A DNA stretch of 10,352 nucleotides from an uncultured Synechococcus sp. (GTDB taxonomy: Bacteria > Cyanobacteriota > Cyanobacteriia > PCC-6307 > Cyanobiaceae): the NCBI GenBank assembly GCA_913040905.1, contig CAJWIC010000034.1:1-10352 (forward strand), read 5' to 3'. Position numbers and translations under genes: made by a program. Position 1 is the stretch's first letter. Every line of letters begins with the position of its first letter. Shown here one piece after another: positions 1 through 7,892 of this stretch. The notes under the pieces were generated by a model. It saw nothing but the letters and a program-made list of their open reading frames with translations, searched no databases and was not told where the DNA came from.

Positions 1-660
1 CAGAACCAGAGCCTGATCAAGGGTCTGCAGAAGGGCATCCGAGAACGGGCCAACAAGCGCCTGTTCAAAGGCGAAGTGATCAAGGTGGAAGCGCATCCGA
101 TCCCGGAGCACCCCCGTCCACGGCGCGTGGTGGGCCGGATGGCCCTGGTGGGTGACGCCGCCGGCTACGTCACCAAGAGCTCCGGTGAGGGCATCTACTT
201 CGCCGCCAAGAGTGGTCGGATGTGCGCTGAGGCCATCGTGGAGATCTCCAAGAACGGCGCGGTGATTCCCACCGAGAAGCAGATCAAATCCACCTATCTC
301 AAGCGGTGGGATCGCAAATACGGCGCCACCTACGCCGTTCTCGACATCCTGCAGCGAATCTTCTACCGCAATGACGCTGCACGGGAGGCCTTCGTCGAGA
401 TGTGCGACGACAGGGACGTTCAGAAACTGACGTTCGACAGCTACCTCTACAAGCGCGTGGTGCTGATGAACCCATGGCAGCAGGTGAAGCTCACCCTGCG
501 CACCCTCGGCAGCCTGCTGCGGGGTGAAGCACTGGCACCTTCCAACTACACCCCAGTGCCATCAGCTGTGGGCCGCTCCGATGGCGATTTCCTGGCCGAG
601 GAAGCGGCTCAGGCGGTGAAGGCCCAGGCCAAACGCGAGGACAAAGCCACCGTCAGCTGA
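1..660 (+). CDS. chlP: Geranylgeranyl diphosphate/chlorophyll reductase ChlP, C-terminal part (5' end outside window)
   Basis: The frame is open from base 1 and ends at TGA 658-660, giving 219 visible residues; the family is usually about 450 aa, so roughly the first half lies left of the window. ChlP is an FAD-dependent, NADPH-using reductase that saturates three double bonds of the geranylgeranyl chain to give the phytyl group of chlorophyll a and tocopherol. The visible part carries the second FAD-contact motif of this flavoprotein family, ALVGDAAGYVTKSSGEGIYF (visible residues 48-67, with G51-D52), followed by the AAKSGRMCAE helix. The C-terminal half is rich in aromatic and basic residues (YLKRW, DILQRIFYRND, LYKRVVLMNPW), as in cyanobacterial and plant ChlP. 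A GTG at 76 in this frame is internal, not a start. The last 20 residues are A/K/E-rich and look like a variable tail. It converges on glyS with a 24-bp gap. No sign of damage. Confidence 0.93.
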   Translation, partial: QNQSLIKGLQKGIRERANKRLFKGEVIKVEAHPIPEHPRPRRVVGRMALVGDAAGYVTKSSGEGIYFAAKSGRMCAEAIVEISKNGAVIPTEKQIKSTYLKRWDRKYGATYAVLDILQRIFYRNDAAREAFVEMCDDRDVQKLTFDSYLYKRVVLMNPWQQVKLTLRTLGSLLRGEALAPSNYTPVPSAVGRSDGDFLAEEAAQAVKAQAKREDKATVS

Positions 661-667
661 CGGTGGC
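646..667. terminator. Perfect 22-bp palindrome over the chlP stop, candidate shared terminator
   Basis: Bases 646-656 and 657-667 are exact reverse complements (arms GCCACCGTCAG and CTGACGGTGGC). As RNA this gives about a 9-bp GC-rich stem with an AGCU tetraloop from either strand. It spans the chlP stop codon (658-660) and lies just past the glyS stop (685), between convergent genes, which is where a bidirectional terminator belongs. Read leftward, the stem is followed by only a short weak T-run (TTTGT); read rightward there is no T-run. It is therefore not a textbook intrinsic terminator in either direction, and its termination role is an inference. Confidence 0.55.
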
Positions 668-684
668 CTGCCCTTGGTGAATGA

Positions 685-2847
685 TCAGGTCTGGATCAGA
701 TCAAACCTGGCCAGCACGGCGGCCTGATTGCGCAAGACCCCGAGCAGATTGAGCCTGTTGCGACGCAGCTCGGCGTCATCCGCCATCACCATCACGCTGT
801 TATCGCCATCAAAGAAGGCTTCCAGAACCGGAGTGGCCTGCACGAGTGCATCTGCCAGGTCGCGGTAGCGGCGACCTGCGGCGAGGGGCTCAAGCTGACC
901 CAGAACCTCGTACATCGCTGTCTCACTAGGAGACTCGAACCGCTCGGCTGTGACCACTGCCGACGCGGTGAGATCGGTCTCTCCCAGATCACCCTTCTCC
1001 GCCAGACGCGCAGCCCGTTGAACCACTGCCATCAGTGCCGGTAACGCCTGCGACTGGCGCAGGGAATTCAGCAGATCGAGGCGCTCGCGCACATCCATGG
1101 GATCAGCCAGCAAACGCTCCGTCGCCACCGACTCTGCCGCCACCGCCTGCACCAGATCAGGAGCAAAGCCCTCCTCTTCCAGCAGGGAGACGATCCGCTG
1201 CCGCAGCAGCAGGCACAGATCCTGATGCAGTGATGCGGCATCAATGCTGAACTGCGGGAACAGGCCAACCCAGTCCTCCACCGCTGAGCGCAGGAAACCG
1301 CTCAGATCAAGCCTCCAGCCACGGTCCCAGACAATCTGCAGGAGTCCGTTTCCAGCGCGCCGCAGGGCATAAGGGTCCGAGGAACCGCTAGGTCGTTCGC
1401 CCTTGGCAAAGATGCTCAGCAGCAACTCCAGACGTTCCGCCAGCGCCACCACAGCACCGGCATCGCTGCTGGGCAGTTGATCGCCGGCACCGCGGGGCAG
1501 GTAGTGCTCCACCACCGCCAGGGCGACCTCCCGTGTTTCCCCCTCTTCAAGCAGGTATTTGCCGCCCATGAGTCCCTGAAGCTCAGGAAACTCACCGACC
1601 ATCTGACTCACGAGATCGTGCTTGCAGAAGTGGGCAGCTCGGATGGCGGCATCACCATCGGTCGACTCCAGACTGAGCTTGTCCACCAGATCACCGGCGA
1701 TGCGCTCGATCCGGCTGCAGCGATCCAGCAGGCTGCCGAGTCCCTCAGCGAAGGTGACCCGGTCGAGAGCGTCTCGACGGCTGCTGCTGGGCTGACGACG
1801 GTCCACGGCCAGGAAGAACTCCGCATCCGCCAGGCGAGCAGCAAGAACCCGCTCATTGCCGCGGGTGATCAGGGCATCCGCCTGCTCAAGGCCATTGCCC
1901 ACGAGCAGGAAGTCCCGTCGCAGGACCCCCGTCGCGACAAGCTGCAGCGGATCCGGGGTGACGTTGGGAACCTTCAGCGGCACATAGCGCTGGTGGGCCT
2001 GCATCACGGTGATGATCACCTCCGGCGGCAGCGACAGAAAGCGCTCGGCAATGGATCCGCGCAGCAGCCGAGGCGATTCAACGAGATCCACCAGCTCCTC
2101 AAACAGCGATGCAGGACAGTCCGGCGAACCATTCAGCTGCTCAGCTGATGCGTTGAGCTGCGAGCGGATCAGTTCAGCCCGACGCTGGCGATCGACGATC
2201 ACACCAGCCCCAGCGAGGGCGTCGTCATAGGCCTCTGCGCTGTCGATCGCCAGCGGTTGATCACCATGCAGGCGATGACCGCGGCTGAAGCGATCACTGC
2301 ACACCGGCGGATCCGCACCGGGGATCTCCACCGGAATCAGATCCGTGCCCTTCAAGGCCAGCAGCCAGCGAATCGGTCGGCTGAAGCGTTGGCTTCCGGT
2401 TCCCCAGCGCATGAACCGTCGGCCCTGAAGACCGTTGATCCAGCCAGGGATCAGCTCCTGCAGCAAGTCAACGCTGTTCTTGCCCTCGGTCCGCACGCTG
2501 GCGAAGACGCACTCCCCCTTGGGTGTGTCTCGCACGTCCAGCTGCGCCGGATCGACCCCGCAGCGTTTGGCGAAGCCGATCGCTGCGGGACCCGGGACTC
2601 CGTCTTTGAAAGCCTGTGCGACTGGAGGCCCCTTGCGATCCTCGTTGAGATCCGGTTGGCGATCCGCCAGGCCGCCCACCCGAACCACCAGCCGACGCGG
2701 TGTCCCACTGACCTGAACGGATTCATGGTCGAGTCGGTTGTCCCGCAGGTCACGCCCCACGCGCTCCTGCAGTTGACCCAGGGCCTGACGGGCGAAATCG
2801 GCTGGTAATTCCTCCGTGCCGATCTCCAGAAGAAAGGGTGAAGTCAC
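685..2847 (-). CDS. glyS: Glycyl-tRNA synthetase beta subunit
   Basis: 720 aa, full length for the family (about 690-720). It is the beta chain of the alpha2-beta2 bacterial glycyl-tRNA synthetase; the alpha chain (glyQ) holds the aminoacylation site and is not in this window, while beta binds tRNA-Gly. The N-terminus FLLEIGTEELPADF is the family signature, followed by FSRPIRWLLAL and RGHRLHG. A central HD-domain-like block contains KHDLVSQMVGEFPELQG (H410-D411), and SDPYALRR (490-497) begins the C-terminal DALR-like anticodon-binding domain, which runs to the end. The start is GTG (2845-2847): the frame is closed upstream by TGA at 2902-2904 and no other common start codon occurs between, and the family N-terminus begins right at it. 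There is no clear Shine-Dalgarno sequence. It is divergent from sir (73-bp gap) and convergent with chlP. Intact. Confidence 0.97.
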   Translation of the reverse strand: MTSPFLLEIGTEELPADFARQALGQLQERVGRDLRDNRLDHESVQVSGTPRRLVVRVGGLADRQPDLNEDRKGPPVAQAFKDGVPGPAAIGFAKRCGVDPAQLDVRDTPKGECVFASVRTEGKNSVDLLQELIPGWINGLQGRRFMRWGTGSQRFSRPIRWLLALKGTDLIPVEIPGADPPVCSDRFSRGHRLHGDQPLAIDSAEAYDDALAGAGVIVDRQRRAELIRSQLNASAEQLNGSPDCPASLFEELVDLVESPRLLRGSIAERFLSLPPEVIITVMQAHQRYVPLKVPNVTPDPLQLVATGVLRRDFLLVGNGLEQADALITRGNERVLAARLADAEFFLAVDRRQPSSSRRDALDRVTFAEGLGSLLDRCSRIERIAGDLVDKLSLESTDGDAAIRAAHFCKHDLVSQMVGEFPELQGLMGGKYLLEEGETREVALAVVEHYLPRGAGDQLPSSDAGAVVALAERLELLLSIFAKGERPSGSSDPYALRRAGNGLLQIVWDRGWRLDLSGFLRSAVEDWVGLFPQFSIDAASLHQDLCLLLRQRIVSLLEEEGFAPDLVQAVAAESVATERLLADPMDVRERLDLLNSLRQSQALPALMAVVQRAARLAEKGDLGETDLTASAVVTAERFESPSETAMYEVLGQLEPLAAGRRYRDLADALVQATPVLEAFFDGDNSVMVMADDAELRRNRLNLLGVLRNQAAVLARFDLIQT

Positions 2848-2920
2848 GCCGCCAACACTGTCGATGGCGACTGTATTGGAAGCCGTTTCGCTACCTTCGA
2901 TTCATTAACACCGGAAGCGC
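2848..2920. promoter_or_regulatory. Divergent glyS/sir intergenic region, presumed to hold both promoters
   Basis: This 73-bp gap separates the two GTG starts of divergently transcribed genes, so promoter or leader elements for both should fall here or run into the coding ends. The sequence turns AT-richer at about 2872-2910 than its surroundings. On the + strand TTGGAA (2876-2881) could be a -35 and TTCATT (2901-2906) a poor -10, but neither matches consensus well enough to call. A GGAAG (2913-2917) lies only three bases before the sir GTG and may serve as a short-spaced ribosome binding site. I see no convincing palindromic operator, such as an NtcA-type GTA-N8-TAC site. Confidence 0.4.
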
Positions 2921-4678
2921 GTGAGCGACGGGGCTGCAACCGAACAACAGGGAACCGCGAACACGCTTGCGAAGGCGGAACAACGCAAGCTGGACAGCGA
3001 CCACCTGCGGGAGCCGCTGCTTACTGAACTGGGCAACGAACTGCCCAATTTCAGCGAAGACGCCCTGCAGATCCTCAAGTTCCACGGCAGCTACCAGCAG
3101 GACGACCGCGACAAACGCGAGAAGGGAAAGGACAAAACCTGGCAGATGATGCTGCGCCTGCGCAGCCCCGGGGGTCGCATCCCGGCCCAGTTGTTTCTCG
3201 CCCTCGACGATCTCTCCGACCGTCTGGGTGATGGCACCCTGCGGGCCACAACCCGACAGGCCTTCCAGATGCATGGCATCCCCAAGGCCGACCTGAAAGA
3301 GGTGATCGGCACCATCGTGCGCAACCTGGGTTCCACCCTGGCGGCCTGCGGTGATATCAACCGCAATGTGATGGCCCCTGCGGCCCCCTTCGAAAAGGGC
3401 GGCTACCCCGCAGCACGACGGTTGGCCGACGACATTGCCGATCTACTGAGCCCGGAAGCCGCTGAAGGCTCCTATCTGGACCTCTGGGTGGACGGCGATC
3501 TCAGCTACCGCTTCAGCCCGCCGGCGGCTGTTCGCAACGCCCGTAAACGCCAGATGGAGCCCGGCGTGTTCTCCGGCAGTGAGGCGGAACCGCTCTATGG
3601 CGACACCTACCTCCCTCGAAAGTTCAAGGTGGCCGTCACCGTGCCCGGCGACAACTCGGTGGATCTGCTGACCCAGGACATCGGGCTGGTGGCCTTCACC
3701 TCCCCCTCCGGCGACCTACGGGGGTGCAACGTCTACGTGGGAGGCGGTATGGGCCGCACCCACAACAAGGAGGAAACCTTTGCCCGCATCGCCGATCCGC
3801 TCGGTTATGTCGACGCCGCTGACGTGTTTGACCTGCTGCAGGCGATCGTGGCCCTGCAACGGGATCACGGCGACCGCAGGGTGCGACGTCATGCTCGGAT
3901 GAAATATCTGCTGGAAGATCGCGGCATCGCCTGGTTCAGAAATGAACTGAAGGCCAACTACTTCTCCAGACCGCTGAAGGGCCTCCGCAATGAGCCCAAA
4001 CCGAAACTGCTCGACTATCTGGGCTGGCACCGCCAGAAAGCAGGCCTGTGGTTTGTCGGTCTGCCGTTGCTCTGCGGACGGCTGAAGGGGGAGATGAAGC
4101 AGGGTCTGCGCGCCATCGTCGACAGGTATCAACTGGAGATCCGCCTGACAGCGAATCAGGACCTGCTGCTCTGCAACATCGGCACCGCCCAGCGGGCCAC
4201 GATCAAAACGGAACTCGCGGCCCTTGGCTTCGAACTACCCGATGCACCCGCTCCCTTAGCTCGCCACGCCATTGCCTGCCCGGCACTGCCCACCTGCGGT
4301 CTGGCGATCACCGAATCAGAGCGAATCCTGCCAAGCGTGCTGGACCGGCTGGATGCCCAACTGCGTCGCCTCGAGATCGACAAATCGGTGTTGATCCGCA
4401 TGACCGGATGCCCCAACGGCTGTGCGCGCCCTTACATGGCGGAACTGGCCCTGGTGGGCAGCGGTGTGAACCAGTACCAGCTGTGGCTCGGCGGCAGTGC
4501 CAACCTGCAGCGTCTGGCTCAGCCCTTCCTGCAGCGCATGCCCCTGGACGAACTCGAACAGACCATCGAACCGCTGCTGATCAGCTGGAAGCAGGCCGGT
4601 GGTCGCCGCAGCCTCGGCGACCATGTTGAAAAACTCGGCGATCAGGCCGTGAGTGAGCTGCTGGGTGCGGCTGCATAG
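2921..4678 (+). CDS. sir: Ferredoxin-dependent assimilatory sulfite reductase
   Basis: 585 aa, a usual length for a cyanobacterial one-chain sulfite reductase. It carries out the six-electron reduction of sulfite to sulfide, with electrons from reduced ferredoxin, feeding cysteine synthesis. The siroheme/4Fe-4S ligands are all visible: C453-x5-C459 (ACPALPTCGLA) and C497-x3-C501 (GCPNGCARPYMAEL). The GCARPYMAEL ending is typical of sulfite reductase; nitrite reductases of the same superfamily read differently here. The N-terminal half shows the ferrite-reductase repeat features, including KFHGSYQQDDRDKRE, TTRQAFQMHGI and the NRNVMAPAAPF stretch that contacts siroheme. The GTG start is well fixed: TAA (2906-2908) closes the frame just upstream, and the next ATG lies about 75 residues in, inside conserved sequence. 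The first 30 residues are a variable tail. Divergent from glyS; its 3' end overlaps the opposing dipeptidase gene by 37 bp. Electron donor is inferred from the cyanobacterial setting. Confidence 0.95.
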   Translation: MSDGAATEQQGTANTLAKAEQRKLDSDHLREPLLTELGNELPNFSEDALQILKFHGSYQQDDRDKREKGKDKTWQMMLRLRSPGGRIPAQLFLALDDLSDRLGDGTLRATTRQAFQMHGIPKADLKEVIGTIVRNLGSTLAACGDINRNVMAPAAPFEKGGYPAARRLADDIADLLSPEAAEGSYLDLWVDGDLSYRFSPPAAVRNARKRQMEPGVFSGSEAEPLYGDTYLPRKFKVAVTVPGDNSVDLLTQDIGLVAFTSPSGDLRGCNVYVGGGMGRTHNKEETFARIADPLGYVDAADVFDLLQAIVALQRDHGDRRVRRHARMKYLLEDRGIAWFRNELKANYFSRPLKGLRNEPKPKLLDYLGWHRQKAGLWFVGLPLLCGRLKGEMKQGLRAIVDRYQLEIRLTANQDLLLCNIGTAQRATIKTELAALGFELPDAPAPLARHAIACPALPTCGLAITESERILPSVLDRLDAQLRRLEIDKSVLIRMTGCPNGCARPYMAELALVGSGVNQYQLWLGGSANLQRLAQPFLQRMPLDELEQTIEPLLISWKQAGGRRSLGDHVEKLGDQAVSELLGAAA

Positions 4679-5349
4679 ACCGCAGACCCTGCATCGGTGC
4701 GCCAGGCCCAGAGCTGATCGCCATGGCTGAAATGCCACCACTCGTTCGGGTGCTGGGCAAAGCCGGCCGCTTCCATCACTGATGCAAGCAGCTGCCGCCT
4801 CTGATGCCATTGCGCCGCATCCGTGTTTGGGGCTGCACCGGCGTAATGATTGGGTTCCGAGATCACATCCACGGCATCAATCGCCCCCCCCATGGCCAGG
4901 GTGGTGCCATCGCTCTGGCGGGCCAGGGTGAGATCCACAGCTGCACCGGTGCTGTGGGGAGGCGGTGTGGCGGGGTCAGGGCTCGGTGGCGCCCAGAAGC
5001 GTCCGACCGTGTCACGCACGGCGGCCAGTTGGAGGGGGTCGGTCCGGTCAATGCCGCGCCGGTTGATTTCCGCCTCAACCGCCTGCTCCACCATGTAGGC
5101 CTGAACGGCAAGAGGTCTCCAGGCATCAAAAATGGCCAGCCGCAGCTCGGGTTGCCTCGCCTGAAGCTGCTGTTGCGCGGTCAGAAGACGCCCCACAACA
5201 CCGGAACGCAGCTGAAAGGGATCCGCACCGGGGCCGTAGGGGGCACCGGCTGCGACATAGGGGTGTGGCTCAAGCCGCAGCAGGGCCGGCGGCAACGCCA
5301 CAAGCGCTTCTCCGTTCTCGTGGATGGGACGATCACTCCAGGGACGCAT
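4642..5349 (-). CDS. ddpX: D-alanyl-D-alanine dipeptidase (VanX/DdpX family, peptidase M15D)
   Basis: 235 aa, close to the roughly 200-aa family length. A zinc dipeptidase that splits D-Ala-D-Ala, releasing D-alanine from cell-wall precursor or turnover products. Key residues known from VanX are present with the same spacing: R78 in DAWRP, zinc ligands H132 and D139 in HSTGAAVDL, catalytic base E203 and third ligand H206 in EWWHFS. VanX uses H116, D123, E181 and H184, so the H-x6-D and E-x2-H spacings match. I see no signal peptide or membrane segment, so a cytoplasmic site is likely. The ATG at 5347-5349 was chosen; the frame stays open upstream but offers no clear earlier start, and no strong ribosome site is seen. 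It follows recG by 32 bp on the same strand. There is no vanA/vanH-like ligase or sensor nearby, so a role in D-Ala recycling or catabolism is likelier than vancomycin resistance. The substrate is inferred from the family. Confidence 0.88.
   Translation of the reverse strand: MRPWSDRPIHENGEALVALPPALLRLEPHPYVAAGAPYGPGADPFQLRSGVVGRLLTAQQQLQARQPELRLAIFDAWRPLAVQAYMVEQAVEAEINRRGIDRTDPLQLAAVRDTVGRFWAPPSPDPATPPPHSTGAAVDLTLARQSDGTTLAMGGAIDAVDVISEPNHYAGAAPNTDAAQWHQRRQLLASVMEAAGFAQHPNEWWHFSHGDQLWAWRTDAGSAVYAAAPSSSLTA
4663..4689. terminator. Weak bulged hairpin across the sir stop codon
   Basis: GGGTGCGG (4663-4670) can pair with CCGCA (4680-4684) and CCC (4687-4689), giving 8 bp with a 2-nt bulge and a 9-nt loop that contains the sir TAG. 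It lies inside the overlap with, and the coding end of, the opposing dipeptidase gene. No T-tract follows on either strand. It is the only stem I noticed near this convergent junction, so it is offered as a possible terminator or 3'-end stabiliser for the sir transcript, but the pairing could be chance in GC-rich DNA. Confidence 0.25.
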
Positions 5350-5381
5350 GGGCTTGCTGGTTCCAGAGATGGACGAGTAAG

Positions 5382-7892
5382 TCAGTTCAACGGTGCCGCC
5401 CCACTGAGCCGACGCTGCTGCTGCTCCAACAGGGCGAGGAGTGCCGCGTGATCCGAAAGATCCGGGTCCTGCTCCATGAGCTGTTGCGCCGCCGCCCGTG
5501 CATCCTCGAGCACGGCACCATCATCCGCCAGGCTGGCCAGTGCCAGATCAGGCAGACCTGATTGACGGGTCCCCAGCACCTGCCCTGGGCCGCGCAGGCG
5601 CAGGTCCATCTCGGCGATTTCGAAGCCATCGCTGGAGCGCACCAGCACATCAAGACGCTGACGCGCCTGGGGATTGGAGCTGCCATTGATCAACAGACAG
5701 TGAGAGGCCGCCGCGCCACGGCCGACCCTGCCCCGCAGCTGATGCAGCTGGGCTAAGCCGAAGCGTTCGGCATGGTCAATCACCATGACGCTGGCCTCGG
5801 GGACATCCACGCCCACCTCCACCACCGTGGTGGACACGAGCACCTGGCTGCGACCGTCGGCAAAGTCCCTGAGCACAGATTGCTTCTCCGCACTGTTCAA
5901 CCGACCGTGCAACAGTCCGACCGTCAGCTCCGGAAACACCTCCGAGGCCAGTTCCGCGTGAACCTCAACAGCTGATCGCAGCTCAAGTTTCTCGGAGTCC
6001 TCCACCAGAGGCAGCACCACATAGGCCCGTTGGCCGCGCCCCACCTCCTCACGGATCAGCTCATAGGCCTGCGACCGCTGAGCAGCCGTGAGCATGGCGG
6101 TGCGGATGGGTGTTCGTCCCGGCGGGAGTTCATCGATCTGACTGACGTCCAGGTCGCCATGGAGGGAGAGTGCGAGTGTGCGGGGGATGGGGGTGGCGGT
6201 CATCGTCAGCAGATGGGGCTGCAGACCTTTGTTGAGCAACCGGTCCCGCTGATGCACGCCGAAGCGGTGCTGCTCATCCACCACCACCAGTCCCAGTCGG
6301 GAAAACACCACCGGATCCTCCAGCAGGGCATGGGTCCCCACCAGCACCTTGAGGGAGCCATTGGCCAGATCATCCAGCAGTTGTCGCCGTTTGCTCCGAG
6401 GCGTCGCCCCGGTGAGCAACTCAACCGTCACGTGCAGTGGCGGCAGCCAGCGGCAGAGGTTGCGGTGATGCTGCTCGGCCAGGACCTCCGTGGGAGCCAT
6501 CAGGGCCCCCTGCCAGCCGGAACTGATGGTGCTCAGCAGGGCCGCAATGGCCACAACGGTCTTACCGGAGCCGACATCCCCCTGCACCAGTCGTGCCATC
6601 GGCTGGGACCGTTGCAGATCAGCTTCGATTTCGGCGAAGACCCGCTCCTGGGCAACCGTGAAGGCAAAGGGCAGGGAAGCGAGAAACTGCCCCACAAGAC
6701 CGTCACTGCGCCGGATCAACTCCAGCTGAGGAGATGGACGCTGGTTCAGGCTGCGTCGACGCCGCAGCAGACCGAGCTGCAGCAGAAGGAATTCATCGAA
6801 CACCAGCCGACGCCGGGCCTGATCCAGCTGGCTCTGGTCATCCGGTGCATGCAGACCCTGAAACGCGTCCGGCAAACTGACCAGCGACCAATGCTGACGC
6901 TCAACCGGGCTGAGGGGATCCGGCCAGGCGCGAGCCAGGGGCAACACCTGATCGATCAACTGACGGAAGCGATCCGCTGCAACCCCTTCCGTCAGGCCAT
7001 AGACCGGCATCAGACGACCGATGCTGCGGGATCGCACCTCGGCAGCACTGCTTTCCAACACCTCGATCAACGGATCCTGGAACGTGACCCCGTAGGGCCC
7101 TTCCTTGATCAGGCCACTGACGGCCACCGTCGCCCCCTGGGGATATAGCCGCTGTTGCCCCTTGAGATACGCCGGCGAACTGAACCGTTTCCCGGCCAGA
7201 AACCGTGTCACCTTGATCCGACCGGTGGGGTCCTGGAGCTGAAGTTCCAGGATCGCCAGATTCGGATTGCGCGGACTGACGAAACCGTTGCAGCGGCGGA
7301 TGGTGGCCACGATCGTGGCGGTTTCACCAACCACCAGAGCTTGGATCCGACGGCGGGTGGCGTAGTCGACATGGTCTCGCGGGTAGTGCTTCAGCAGGTC
7401 TCGCACCAGCAGCAGACCGATGGCGGCCAGTCGCCCCGCCAATTTGGGTCCCACTCCCTGGAGCTGTGTCAGCGGACTGTCGAGGCCAAGCTCTCGAACG
7501 GGTGCAGACGCGTTGACCGACGCCAGTCGCAGCCGTGGTGGTGCCATCGGCGCAGAGGGTTCAAGCCGGAGTCGCAACTCATGCAGCCATTGGCGCGTGT
7601 CGGTGACCAGCCGTCGGCGGCCGCTTTCCGGCAGATCTCCATAACCGACGAAGCCCTGCTGCAGTCGGCTTAGACGCTCCTCCACGCCAGGGGGATAGGG
7701 CAGCGTTGGGGGTTCAGACAACTGATGGGTCAGAAAGCCATCAAACCGTTGTTGGCGACCCTGGAGATTGTTGAACCCCGTTTCCACCTCCAGCGAGAGA
7801 GCTTGCTGCAGAGGCTTGAGCCAACGCAGCAACGCGCCAAGCTGCTCTCGGTTCAGTGCCCGGGGGTCTTGGGATCGGGAGGAATCTGCCAA
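5382..7892 (-). CDS. recG: ATP-dependent DNA helicase RecG with N-terminal extension
   Basis: 836 aa. RecG is a branched-DNA translocase that reverses stalled forks and processes Holliday junctions and R-loops. Order: an N-terminal extension (1 to about 138), then the canonical start LTQLQGVGPKLAGRLAAIG (about 141-159, like the first residues of E. coli RecG), the wedge/OB-fold region (about 185-280), and the SF2 helicase core with Walker A GDVGSGKT (438-445, K444), DEQHRFG motif II (539-545), TATPIPRT motif III (565-572), STTVVEVGVDVPEA motif V, and LRGRVGR motif VI (719-725). E. coli RecG is 693 aa, so the excess equals the extension. The start is uncertain. TTG at 7892 is the first possible one, because TGA at 7905-7907 closes the frame; TTG (residue 22) or GTG at 7787 (residue 36) are later options. 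With TTG 7892 it overlaps the preceding gene by 40 bp, which suggests translational coupling. All helicase motifs are intact. Confidence 0.95.
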   Translation of the reverse strand: MADSSRSQDPRALNREQLGALLRWLKPLQQALSLEVETGFNNLQGRQQRFDGFLTHQLSEPPTLPYPPGVEERLSRLQQGFVGYGDLPESGRRRLVTDTRQWLHELRLRLEPSAPMAPPRLRLASVNASAPVRELGLDSPLTQLQGVGPKLAGRLAAIGLLLVRDLLKHYPRDHVDYATRRRIQALVVGETATIVATIRRCNGFVSPRNPNLAILELQLQDPTGRIKVTRFLAGKRFSSPAYLKGQQRLYPQGATVAVSGLIKEGPYGVTFQDPLIEVLESSAAEVRSRSIGRLMPVYGLTEGVAADRFRQLIDQVLPLARAWPDPLSPVERQHWSLVSLPDAFQGLHAPDDQSQLDQARRRLVFDEFLLLQLGLLRRRRSLNQRPSPQLELIRRSDGLVGQFLASLPFAFTVAQERVFAEIEADLQRSQPMARLVQGDVGSGKTVVAIAALLSTISSGWQGALMAPTEVLAEQHHRNLCRWLPPLHVTVELLTGATPRSKRRQLLDDLANGSLKVLVGTHALLEDPVVFSRLGLVVVDEQHRFGVHQRDRLLNKGLQPHLLTMTATPIPRTLALSLHGDLDVSQIDELPPGRTPIRTAMLTAAQRSQAYELIREEVGRGQRAYVVLPLVEDSEKLELRSAVEVHAELASEVFPELTVGLLHGRLNSAEKQSVLRDFADGRSQVLVSTTVVEVGVDVPEASVMVIDHAERFGLAQLHQLRGRVGRGAAASHCLLINGSSNPQARQRLDVLVRSSDGFEIAEMDLRLRGPGQVLGTRQSGLPDLALASLADDGAVLEDARAAAQQLMEQDPDLSDHAALLALLEQQQRRLSGAAPLN

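Noticed and set aside
1477..2148. Open + strand frame of 223 codons inside glyS
   Set aside because: It is antisense to intact conserved glyS sequence and has low-complexity H/Q/R composition. The same applies to 2257-2808.
4048..4629. Open + strand frame of 193 codons overlapping sir in another frame
   Set aside because: It covers the sulfite reductase metal-ligand region, which is conserved in the sir frame; the alternative product is R/P/H-rich and unrecognisable.
2921..4678. Ferredoxin-nitrite reductase (nirA) as the identity of sir
   Set aside because: The second cluster motif reads GCPNGCARPYMAEL, which is the sulfite reductase version, and the N-terminal KFHGSYQQDDRDKRE block is also of the sulfite reductase type.
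4642..5349. Part of a vancomycin-resistance cluster
   Set aside because: No D-Ala-D-Lac ligase, VanH-like dehydrogenase or two-component system is present; neighbours are recG and sir.
6030..7148. Long open frame (372 codons) on the + strand, antisense to recG
   Set aside because: It lies wholly inside recG, whose helicase motifs are complete. The antisense translation is rich in Q, H, P and R with no recognisable domain, as expected of a shadow frame in GC-rich DNA.
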